From contig CALAHL010000917.1 of NCBI GenBank assembly GCA_937891725.1, forward strand, positions 1-5,893: a DNA stretch of 5,893 nucleotides. Reading direction: 5' to 3'. The position numbers and the translations under genes are program-made. The notes under the pieces are model-generated. The model did not search any database and was not told the DNA's origin. It saw only the letters and a program-made list of their open reading frames with translations. Source of the DNA: an uncultured Rhodospirillaceae bacterium (GTDB taxonomy: Bacteria; Pseudomonadota; Alphaproteobacteria; Thalassobaculales; Thalassobaculaceae). Positions 1-5,543 of this stretch are shown piece after piece (the stretch's first letter is position 1; the number at the start of each line of letters is the position of its first letter).

Positions 1-510
1 GTTGGCATAGGAGAAATAGGCGGTGACCTGGTTGATCTCTAGGATCTCGCCGTCGCTCCACCCGGCCGTTCTCATCGCGTCTACCAAGCCGGGCGTCATG
101 CCTGCGGGATCACGGGTCAGAGCCTCCGCATAGTGCACCGCGCTGAGATCCTTGGCGTCAAATACCGCATCGGCGGTGCCCGCTTCGAACGCGTTGCGGA
201 TCGCGTTGGCCCGGTCATCGTCGCCGAGCAGCCGGCGCAGTCCCTGGAAGTGATGCTCAACGCAATACCCGCAGCCGTTCAGCACACTCACCAGAACCCC
301 GATGGTCTCCAGGAACGCCTTTGGAACCGTATTGGCCGAATGATGCAGGACGTACTTGTACAGATGCATATGCCCTTCCATCGAGTGCGGACGGAGCGAA
401 TGGGCCATCATGATGTTGTCGACATTTCCATTAGGGCCAACAATGCGGTCGTATAGAACCTTCAACCGACCTTCGGCTTGCTCGTATGGGATGGTCTCTA
501 TCCAAGACAT
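1..510 (-). CDS. AhpD-like peroxidase-related protein (carboxymuconolactone decarboxylase superfamily), C-terminus cut by window edge
   Basis: The minus frame is open from an ATG at 510 to the window edge, giving 170 residues that begin MSWIETIPYEQAEGRL. Residues 68-87 hold the AhpD redox signature E-x11-C-x2-C-x3-H: Glu68, Cys80, Cys83 and His87, within NGCGYCVEHH. In AhpD these residues form the thiol proton-relay site that reduces hydroperoxides. The sequence around them, with an N-terminal helix of the type IPYEQAEGRLKVLYDRI and a later segment GWSDGEILEINQVTAYFSYAN, resembles the cytoplasmic 'uncharacterized peroxidase-related enzyme' group, usually about 180-195 residues, so perhaps 10-25 residues are missing. 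A purine-rich Shine-Dalgarno element lies 9 bases before the ATG. The gene is divergent from the PAS-domain gene. Its natural substrate and reductant cannot be read from the sequence; peroxidase activity is inferred from the motif. The family is confident, the physiological role is not. Confidence 0.88.
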   Translation of the reverse strand, partial: MSWIETIPYEQAEGRLKVLYDRIVGPNGNVDNIMMAHSLRPHSMEGHMHLYKYVLHHSANTVPKAFLETIGVLVSVLNGCGYCVEHHFQGLRRLLGDDDRANAIRNAFEAGTADAVFDAKDLSAVHYAEALTRDPAGMTPGLVDAMRTAGWSDGEILEINQVTAYFSYAN

Positions 511-519
511 TGGCGAGTA

Positions 520-527
520 CTCCCTCT
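520..527 (-). promoter_or_regulatory. Ribosome binding site of the AhpD-like gene
   Basis: Read on the minus strand, AGAGGGAG lies 9 bases before the ATG at 510. It is a good match to an anti-16S pairing site and supports that start. Confidence 0.6.
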
Positions 528-545
528 GTTTTCGAACACGGTAGA

Positions 546-587
546 TGACCTCCAAGGCAAGGTCACTACAGCGTATTCCTAAGGTCA
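546..587. promoter_or_regulatory. Cluster of AGGTCA half-sites (candidate operator)
   Basis: TGACCT at 546-551 and AGGTCA at 560-565 form an inverted pair separated by 8 bases. A second AGGTCA at 582-587 lies 22 bases after the first, about two helical turns, and the direct copies share the longer word AAGGTCA. The cluster sits 36-77 bases upstream of the AhpD-like start, where a regulator of that gene, or of the divergent pair, would bind. No binding protein can be named from the sequence. Confidence 0.3.
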
Positions 588-648
588 TTCTGTTGCACTA
601 TCGGCAGAGATTTCTGAGCGGGATCGTGGCCTGGGAGCAGACTCATGG

Positions 649-671
649 TGCAGCTGCAGCCCTGTCAGGGC
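649..671. repeat. Two abutting palindromes
   Basis: TGCAGCTGCA at 649-658 is a perfect 10-base palindrome. It is followed immediately by GCCCTGTCAGGGC at 659-671, a 6-base inverted repeat around one central base. The second could form a short GC-rich hairpin, but there is no T-run after it, so it is not a typical intrinsic terminator. A protein-binding site is equally possible. Confidence 0.35.
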
Positions 672-725
672 GAATGTCCCATTGATTGATATTTGGCTGT
701 CGTCTGGTTGGCGGCTGGCGGAGCT

Positions 726-753
726 TTGCCAAGAGAGCCGGTTTGGGTAAAAT
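726..753 (+). promoter_or_regulatory. Candidate sigma-70-type promoter for the PAS gene
   Basis: TTGCCA at 726-731 (5 of 6 to the -35 consensus) is followed after 16 bases by TAAAAT at 748-753 (5 of 6 to the -10 consensus). Transcription would begin near 760. This falls inside the leftward-open PAS frame and so favours a translation start further right (825, 852 or 855) over the TTG at 693. It is a consensus match only. Confidence 0.4.
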
Positions 754-854
754 CATTTTGGAATACCAAGCCGCTTGCAGCTTCGCAAACATGCACGAAA
801 AAAGGTGTTCGGATTATCGCGAACTTGGACCTTCATGCTGCGCTCGGTCTTTTG

Positions 855-1361
855 ATGCCAGAGACTGCGCCACAGCTGCTTAAAGATTTCGCGACAGTAT
901 GGCTTGGCAAACGCGGCTCAAGATCCATGCCCACATTCCAGGATCTCGACCCCTTAGATATGCCTTGGGCTCTCAATAGCATTTTCGTCTTACGGCGCAG
1001 GGATGATGGCCTGTTTGCCTACCAAGTCGTGGGCGAGGGTATGGCGACGCGCTTGGGCGGAAGACTCAAGGGCAAGACAGCTTTCGATGTGTTCGAGGAT
1101 AGTTATGCCGAATGGACCGAGGCACGATGGCAGAAGGCGGCTACCGAACGCTCTGCTTGCTTCGTCCATACACAACACCTAACGGCAGCGGGTGTTCCCC
1201 TTAATGCGGAGCGGTTGATGTTCCCGCTACAAGGAGAAAGCGACCGGGTCGACTCGTTGATAGGTGTCACTGAGTTTAGTGGGCGGGTGAGCCAGTTGCG
1301 TCTGGGGGACGGGCAGGTGGATTTTCTTGAAATTATCTGGACCCCGGTGGACCAACTTTGA
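855..1361 (+). CDS. PAS_5-domain protein (PF07310-like)
   Basis: The predicted 168-residue soluble protein matches the PAS_5 pattern seen in alphaproteobacteria: an N-terminal helix with Trp and Arg-Gly (WLGKRG, residues 16-21), then the hallmark MPTFQDLDPLDMP (25-37), a strand LFAYQVVGEGM (53-63), GGRLKGKTAFDVF (68-80) and a terminal strand DSLIGVTEF (133-141). PAS folds are usually sensory or protein-interaction modules; no output domain (kinase, GGDEF, HTH) is attached, and the family has no well-established biochemical function. I chose the ATG at 855 because family similarity begins there and a promoter-like sequence lies at 726-753. A TTG at 825 is an alternative, and neither has a strong ribosome binding site. 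The gene is less GC-rich than the genes to its right. It is divergent from the AhpD-like gene, which hints at, but does not prove, a shared stress or redox context. Confidence 0.82.
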   Translation: MPETAPQLLKDFATVWLGKRGSRSMPTFQDLDPLDMPWALNSIFVLRRRDDGLFAYQVVGEGMATRLGGRLKGKTAFDVFEDSYAEWTEARWQKAATERSACFVHTQHLTAAGVPLNAERLMFPLQGESDRVDSLIGVTEFSGRVSQLRLGDGQVDFLEIIWTPVDQL

Positions 1362-1522
1362 ATGCTGTGCCTTCTCAAACTGTCGGCTGTTCGCTCGCCT
1401 AGGATGCAGAGCTATAGGCCTTTGGTATGGCTCGTAAGGGAGTCTTGTCTGCTCCTTTGACCCGGACGTAGAGGGTTTTCATGCGGCCCTCGGCGTCCTT
1501 GACGGGATTGTCGCGATCAAGG
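1362..1522. other. Gap between convergent PAS and methyltransferase genes
   Basis: The roughly 160 bases between the two stops hold most of the orphan minus-strand frame. There is also an imperfect inverted repeat, AAGGGAG at 1436-1442 against CTCCTTT at 1452-1458, with one G-T pair and a 9-base loop. No T-run follows it, so no clear terminator is seen for either convergent gene. Confidence 0.4.
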
Positions 1523-1617
1523 TCACGGGCGGGCTCCCGGGGCGGAATCGTGGGGTGAGGCGTCGTGCAGAACGGGATCGAGATCCGGAAACCCGTAAGT
1601 CTCCGGCGGGCGTGTCT
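1399..1617 (-). pseudogene. Orphan coding-like frame, possible 3' remnant of a gene
   Basis: This minus-strand frame is open for about 73 codons, from just after a TAA at 1618-1620 to a TAG at 1399-1401, and has no credible start codon. Its central part, approximately 1452-1548, reads IPPREPARDLDRDNPVKDAE and then GRMKTLYVRVKG. It has the charged, structured look of a real protein and mostly G or C in third codon positions; the bias weakens toward the stop. It overlaps the 3' end of the methyltransferase gene in another frame. It could be the decayed tail of a lost gene, or show that the methyltransferase was frameshifted near its end. I do not recognise the family and the call is tentative. 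Confidence 0.25.
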
Positions 1618-2539
1618 TTAGCCGATGGGCCAGCTGTGCCGCTCGCAACTTGGCGCGGAAGCGGTGGTCCTGTCTTTCCCGCGCGGCAAGGGCCTCCGGA
1701 TTGAAGGGACCCTCGAACCCCGCGGCGCGCGCCAGTCCCTCAAGATCGGTTGGCGCGATTGGCGCGGGGGCATCCGGTTCTCGGCAGGTCAGCAGAAGTC
1801 CGAATTCCATATCGCCGGTCGCGGTCGGCCAGAAGCCGGAGCAATGCATATCAAGCACCCCGAGATTCGCGACACCCGTCATCAGTCGGATCAGGGACAC
1901 CGGCGTGAATGTGCTGCAATGGGTGTCGATATAGGCTTCGCGCGATGCGGAAACCCGCGCCTTCTCAAAGCCAAATCCGTCCGAATGGTTGGGGAGTGGC
2001 GGCAGATCGGCCGGGGTGACGGAACCGGCCCAAAGCGGCTCCGGATGGGCCTGGCGGGCCACGCTGAAATGCTCGAAAATGTGGCGTGCGGCGGGGCGGT
2101 CGCGGATTTCCAGATACCCCTCCACCCAATCGGCGAGCTCGGTCCTGCGGCGCATCACGTCAAAGGTGAACCGCATGTCCGGCACGACCAGAAATACCGC
2201 CCCCTCCGGGGTCAGCAACCTGGAAACCTGCCGGAGCCAGCCGATCGGGTTCGGCAAATGCTCGAATACATGGGAGGCAACAACCAGATCGAACCGATCC
2301 CCCGCCTGCTCGATCGAGCTCAGGTCGTTGTCCGGAATCACATAGCGGATATGCGGAATATTGGCTGAGGTGACGTCCGGATTTCCGGCATATTTCTCGG
2401 CCAATTCCGCATTTGACGCATGGTCGAGATAGCTGACATCGGCGTCGGCGGCGGTCACCATCGGTCGGTCCAGAGGACCGAACTCCAGAACGCGGGTCTC
2501 GGGGCGGAGACGATCCATGATGCACGCGCGGCGGTCCAT
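1523..2539 (-). CDS. Class I SAM-dependent methyltransferase
   Basis: The product is about 338 residues when started at the ATG at 2539. The N-terminal half has the class I methyltransferase core: motif I VLEFGPLDRP (residues 17-26, an EFGP variant of the ExGxG SAM loop), FDLVVASHVFEHL (83-95, the strand-4 region of the Methyltransf_11/23 type) and LLTPEGAVFLVVPD (108-121). A second part contains a His-rich region and DTHCSTFTPVSLIRLM (205-220), a pattern I associate with methyltransferases of cell-surface or glycan gene clusters. The substrate cannot be told. The tail beyond about 260 is Ala/Arg-rich and probably less conserved. The frame is open upstream to 2689, but that would overlap the racemase-family gene by over 100 bases with composition typical of a shadow frame; the 2539 start leaves a 41-base gap. 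No strong ribosome binding site is visible. It is probably the last gene of the permease-racemase unit. Confidence 0.85.
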   Translation of the reverse strand: MDRRACIMDRLRPETRVLEFGPLDRPMVTAADADVSYLDHASNAELAEKYAGNPDVTSANIPHIRYVIPDNDLSSIEQAGDRFDLVVASHVFEHLPNPIGWLRQVSRLLTPEGAVFLVVPDMRFTFDVMRRRTELADWVEGYLEIRDRPAARHIFEHFSVARQAHPEPLWAGSVTPADLPPLPNHSDGFGFEKARVSASREAYIDTHCSTFTPVSLIRLMTGVANLGVLDMHCSGFWPTATGDMEFGLLLTCREPDAPAPIAPTDLEGLARAAGFEGPFNPEALAARERQDHRFRAKLRAAQLAHRLKTRPPETYGFPDLDPVLHDASPHDSAPGARP

Positions 2540-2580
2540 TGCGATGACGGTCCCGGACTGTTTGACGACGGTCGCCGAGA

Positions 2581-3627
2581 CTACCCGGTGCGAGGTGAGG
2601 ACGGTAGGGGCCACGTGTCGCCTAGGCGATAGCCGCCGGGCCAGGGGTCGGCTGGGTCCAGCATGTGCTGATGAATGCCGGTGATCCACGCGCGGCCTGA
2701 AATAGAAGGGATGATCGCGGGGCGTCCGCCAACCGTGGTGGTCTGCTCGATGCGGCCTTCGAACAGGCTCCCGATGATCGATTCCGCGATCAATGTATCT
2801 CCGGTCTTCATCTCACCGCGCGCATGCCGGACGGCCATTCGGGCGCTGAGCCCGGTGCCGGTTGGAGACCGGTCCACCTTGCCCGGCTTCACCACCACCG
2901 CATTGCGCCCGATGGGCCGGCCGTCCCCAATTTCCACCGGGAGTGCGAACTGGCAGAATGAGATATGATCCCAGTCGGGATTTTCGGGATGTACAAAGCC
3001 CAGCTGTTCGGTGGCGGCGGTCGAGATCCGGTCTCCCAGCTCGGCAAGATCTTTCGCTTCGTCCGGGCGAATCGAGAATCCGAGGGCCTTGGCGTTCACG
3101 ATCACAAAACTGTCCCCGCCATAAGCGGTATCGACCGTCAGGGTTCCGAGGCCGGAGATTTCAAGCGGCGCGTCCAGCCGATCTGCGAAGGACGGCACAT
3201 TTCGGACGGTGATGCGTTCGGCCTTGCCGCCCCGGCAATCAGCCCGAACCGACACCAACCCGCCGGGTGCCTCAAGCTCGAATTCGGTGATCGGCTCGAT
3301 CATGGGCACGATCCCGCTGTCCAGCAGCACCGTTGCCACACAGATCGAGTTGGACCCCGACATTGGAGGGGTGTCGGCGGGCTCCATGATGATGAAACCC
3401 ATGGCGGCACGCGGATCCTTGGGGGGAACCAGCAGGTTCACGTGTCGGAACACGCCGCCGCGCGGCTCGTTCAGAACGAAATTGCGAAGGGTTTGATCCT
3501 GCGCGATCCAGCGGGACTGTTCCCAAAGCGTTGCGCCGGGCGGGGGCGCGACACCGCCGACGATGACGTCGCCGACCTCGCCCTCGGCATGACAACTGAC
3601 GACATGGATGGTCTTGGTCGTGCGCAT
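2581..3627 (-). CDS. Proline racemase superfamily protein, Ser/Thr active-site variant (hydroxyproline dehydratase-like)
   Basis: The 348-residue protein matches the length and motifs of the proline racemase/hydroxyproline epimerase family: VVSCHAEGEVGDVIVGG (9-25), RGGVFRHVNLLVPP (56-69), PPMSGSNSICVATVL (87-101), TAYGGDSFVIV (167-177) and KVDRSPTGTGLSARMA (250-265). Classical proline racemase and many 4-hydroxyproline epimerases use two cysteines as general acid/base; here the equivalent positions are Ser90 and Thr256. Replacement of the second Cys by Thr is known from trans-3-hydroxy-L-proline dehydratases, and Ser at the first position is known in hydroxyproline 2-epimerases. A dehydratase-type reaction giving pyrroline-2-carboxylate is therefore the better guess than racemisation, but the substrate is not proven. 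The ATG at 3627 is preceded by a GGAAAGG-like element about 11 bases away. It lies 35 bases after the permease and is likely co-transcribed with it. Expected location is cytoplasmic. Confidence 0.92.
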   Translation of the reverse strand: MRTTKTIHVVSCHAEGEVGDVIVGGVAPPPGATLWEQSRWIAQDQTLRNFVLNEPRGGVFRHVNLLVPPKDPRAAMGFIIMEPADTPPMSGSNSICVATVLLDSGIVPMIEPITEFELEAPGGLVSVRADCRGGKAERITVRNVPSFADRLDAPLEISGLGTLTVDTAYGGDSFVIVNAKALGFSIRPDEAKDLAELGDRISTAATEQLGFVHPENPDWDHISFCQFALPVEIGDGRPIGRNAVVVKPGKVDRSPTGTGLSARMAVRHARGEMKTGDTLIAESIIGSLFEGRIEQTTTVGGRPAIIPSISGRAWITGIHQHMLDPADPWPGGYRLGDTWPLPSSPRTG

Positions 3628-3662
3628 GCAGCCCTAAACCTTTCCGAACAATCGATCTCGAA

Positions 3663-4640
3663 CTAAGGCGCTTCGCCGCCGTGCGGTTTGACGGTCACCG
3701 TCTTCCTCTTTGCATTCCGATGTGCGGTGTAGAGCGTGCTGCCGACGATCACGGTCGCACCGATCAGCGTGTATTCGGTCGGGATCTCGCCGAAATACCA
3801 GATCCCGATCAGGATCGCGAACAGCAATCTGCCATACTCAAAGGGCGCGATCGCCGAGGCTTCACCCGCCTTATAGGCCTGGATGTTCGCCCATTGTCCG
3901 GCCGACATCAGAACACCGATGACCACCAGCAGGCCCAATTCCTCAAGCGTCGGCGTCACCCAGGACCAGATCGCGAACGGAGCGAAGGCAATCGCCAGGA
4001 AGACCGACTGATAGGCCATGATCGTCGTCGGCTTCTCGGTCTGCGACAGAAGGCGTAGCACCACCATGATGCAGGCGACGAAGAAGGCCGACAGCAGGGC
4101 CATGAGTGAGTATTCGTTCATCCCTTCCGGAGAGGGCCGCAAGACAATCAGCACCCCGATCAATCCCACGATGGTCGCGGTCCACCGGCGCCAGCCGACA
4201 ATCTCGTGCAGGATAAACACTGCAAGAATGGTGGTGAACAGGGTGCGGGCGAAGCCGATTGCCGTCACCTCGGCCAGCGGTAGATACACGACTGCGGTAA
4301 ATCCGGTGGTCATGGCAACCGTCGAGAGGCAGATACGGAGGATATGAAGTTTCAGCCGCTTGGTCCGGAAGATCGATGGAAACCCTTTGGCGATCGCGGG
4401 CGAGATCACGACCATCACCATCATCTGACGGATGAACAGGATTTCGACCACCGGCAGATGTTTGCCGACATGTTTGATCATCGAGGCCATTATGACCAAG
4501 ATCAGGGTCGAACCGACCAGCCAGACCGATCCGCGCAAATTCCCCGGCAAAGCCTCCCACCGCAGCCAAAGCGCGTTCAAGCGTGCCTTCATGGGAAGTT
4601 TCGGGCCGTCGGTGGGATCCGAAGGGCGGTCTTGGGACAT
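3663..4640 (-). CDS. EamA/DMT-family transporter
   Basis: The 325-residue inner-membrane protein has about ten hydrophobic segments (roughly 37-55, 64-82, 98-116, 123-142, 154-168, 176-195, 206-227, 235-252, 264-283 and 291-306), arranged as the two EamA repeats typical of the drug/metabolite transporter superfamily. Each repeat ends with the characteristic pattern: LAEVTAIGFARTLFTTILAV (122-141) leading into a helix ending VLRP, and APFEYGRLLFAILIGIWYFG (265-284) followed by a final helix. Both ends are charged and probably cytoplasmic. Members move amino acids, nucleotide-type compounds or other metabolites, often outward; specificity cannot be read here. Its position ahead of the racemase-family gene suggests an imino acid or derivative as cargo, which is inference. 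The start is the ATG at 4640, with no strong ribosome binding site; the ATG at residue 17 (MKARLNALW) is an alternative. It is divergent from the reductase gene. Confidence 0.93.
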   Translation of the reverse strand: MSQDRPSDPTDGPKLPMKARLNALWLRWEALPGNLRGSVWLVGSTLILVIMASMIKHVGKHLPVVEILFIRQMMVMVVISPAIAKGFPSIFRTKRLKLHILRICLSTVAMTTGFTAVVYLPLAEVTAIGFARTLFTTILAVFILHEIVGWRRWTATIVGLIGVLIVLRPSPEGMNEYSLMALLSAFFVACIMVVLRLLSQTEKPTTIMAYQSVFLAIAFAPFAIWSWVTPTLEELGLLVVIGVLMSAGQWANIQAYKAGEASAIAPFEYGRLLFAILIGIWYFGEIPTEYTLIGATVIVGSTLYTAHRNAKRKTVTVKPHGGEAP

Positions 4641-4695
4641 GCGGTAAAGCCAGGATAAGGTTGACGTTCAGTATCGAGGGTTTCTAACAGGGCGT

Positions 4696-4709
4696 CCATG
4701 GTTGCATGG
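4696..4709. repeat. Short inverted repeat in the reductase leader
   Basis: CCATG and CATGG flank a 4-base GTTG spacer. The arms are perfect but only 5 bases long. It could be an operator or a weak hairpin, or chance. Confidence 0.25.
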
Positions 4710-4727
4710 CCACAAGGATGCCTTTCC

Positions 4728-4734
4728 AGGGAGA
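4728..4734 (+). promoter_or_regulatory. Ribosome binding site of the reductase gene, deciding its start
   Basis: AGGGAGA ends 7 bases before the ATG at 4742. This fixes the start there and not at the in-frame ATGs at 4706 or 4718, which would place the site inside the coding region. Confidence 0.7.
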
Positions 4735-4741
4735 TGTGACG

Positions 4742-5527
4742 ATGACCAAAAGTACCGGCGACGCATGGGCGCGCGATCTCAACGGCCAAGTCGCCTGGGT
4801 TACCGGCGCCGGAACGGGGATTGGAGAGGCGGCGGCCGAGGCCTTGGCGCGAGCCGGAATGACTGTCGTGCTGTCCGGGCGTCGGCCGGAGCCTTTGAAG
4901 GCGCTGGTGGCCAAACTGACAGATGCGGGCCTAAAGGCTGAGGCGCGGCCGGTCGACGTCGTGAATCGGGCTGCCATGCTGAAGGCCGGTGCGGAAATCG
5001 CAAAGGCCCATGGCCGGATCGACCTTCTGTTCGGCAATGCCGGCATTAACCTGACTCCGCGCAACTGGAAGGACATAACCGACGATCCGGCGGTTCTGGA
5101 CGAGTGGGAGCAGGTGCTGGATATCAATGTCAAAGGTGTCTGGAATGGGATCGCGGCGGTCTTGCCGACCATGCGCGCGCAGCGTGAGGGCCTGATCGTC
5201 ACCACATCGTCGATGGCGGGGGTGAACTACTCCAAGGTCGCGGGCGTGCCCTATGGCGCCTCCAAGCATGCGGTCATGTCGCTGAGCGCGCATTTGAACA
5301 CCGAGGAAGGCAACAACGGAATCCGCGCCACCGCGATCTGTCCGGGTGAGGTGGCGACCCCGATCCTGGAGCGGCGTCCGGTCCCGGTGCCCGCAGAAGA
5401 CATCGCCCGGCTGATCCAGCCGTGGGATATTGCCGAGGTGCTGTTGCTGTTGGCCCGGATGCCGACGCGGACCCGCCTCAATGAGATCCTGGTGACGCCG
5501 ACCTATACCCGGGCGGCGTTTCAGTAG
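4742..5527 (+). CDS. Short-chain dehydrogenase/reductase (classical SDR, NADP-type)
   Basis: The 261-residue soluble protein is of classical SDR length. It shows the TGAGTGIG cofactor loop (residues 21-28, TGxxxGxG), GNAGIN with the NAG motif at 99-101, NVKG at 129-132 (catalytic-tetrad Asn), TTSSMAG with the catalytic Ser probably Ser157, the catalytic YGASK (Tyr171, Lys175) and the downstream PGEVATPI. Two arginines at the end of the second strand (Arg47-Arg48 in SGRRPEP) favour NADP(H) over NAD(H), because they would contact the 2'-phosphate. The substrate is a hydroxy/oxo compound that cannot be identified; SDRs with this broad profile are often labelled 3-oxoacyl-ACP reductase-like, which would be overcalling. 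It is divergent from the transporter unit and could share regulation with it. It converges on crtC with 15 bases between stop codons. Confidence 0.93.
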   Translation: MTKSTGDAWARDLNGQVAWVTGAGTGIGEAAAEALARAGMTVVLSGRRPEPLKALVAKLTDAGLKAEARPVDVVNRAAMLKAGAEIAKAHGRIDLLFGNAGINLTPRNWKDITDDPAVLDEWEQVLDINVKGVWNGIAAVLPTMRAQREGLIVTTSSMAGVNYSKVAGVPYGASKHAVMSLSAHLNTEEGNNGIRATAICPGEVATPILERRPVPVPAEDIARLIQPWDIAEVLLLLARMPTRTRLNEILVTPTYTRAAFQ

Positions 5528-5531
5528 ACTC

Positions 5532-5543
5532 AGTCGCGAGACT
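5532..5543. repeat. Small hairpin in the convergent gap
   Basis: AGTC-GCGA-GACT has a perfect 4-base stem with a GNRA tetraloop, lying between the two convergent stop codons and touching the crtC stop. It lacks a T-run and is short, so a role as a shared terminator is only possible. No better terminator is visible between the genes. Confidence 0.2.

Larger units (their letters stand above)
511..854. other. Divergent intergenic region between AhpD-like and PAS genes
   Basis: This stretch of about 340 bases contains no convincing gene. Going right, it holds the AhpD-like ribosome binding site, the AGGTCA half-site cluster, two abutting palindromes (649-658 and 659-671), a short tandem ATTGATTGAT at 681-690 and a candidate plus-strand promoter at 726-753. 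The PAS reading frame stays open leftward to a TTG at 693, but the sequence there does not look like the family, so it is treated here as leader. Confidence 0.5.
4641..4741. promoter_or_regulatory. Divergent regulatory region between transporter and reductase genes
   Basis: This 101-base gap must hold promoters for both directions. On the plus strand TTGACG at 4661-4666 is a good -35 element; the best -10 at the right distance is the weak TAACAG at 4685-4690, 18 bases on. An inverted repeat CCATG-GTTG-CATGG lies at 4696-4709, just downstream of that promoter, where a repressor could act. No convincing minus-strand promoter was found. Confidence 0.35.

Noticed and set aside
133..544. Plus-strand open frames at the left edge
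   Set aside because: They are antisense to the minus-strand frame that carries the complete AhpD redox motif.
1519..1525. Another AAGGTCA resembling the half-sites at 559 and 581
   Set aside because: It is a single copy in a coding-like stretch at the methyltransferase stop, far from any promoter.
1625..2368. Long plus-strand open frame (about 247 codons) opposite the methyltransferase
   Set aside because: The translation is low in hydrophobic core patterns and matches no family, while the opposite strand carries clear SAM-binding motifs.
2540..2689. N-terminal extension of the methyltransferase to the ATG at 2689
   Set aside because: It would overlap the conserved C-terminus of the racemase-family gene by more than 100 bases, and the added residues are Arg/His/Ser-rich shadow sequence without family resemblance.
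2965..3666. Long plus-strand open frame (about 233 codons) opposite the racemase-family gene
   Set aside because: It lies entirely over the strongly supported minus-strand gene and the short gap upstream of it, and its translation shows no recognisable domain. Long antisense frames are expected in GC-rich coding DNA.
4706..4741. Upstream start of the reductase at ATG 4706
   Set aside because: A strong ribosome binding site at 4728-4734 precedes the ATG at 4742, and SDR similarity begins only after it.
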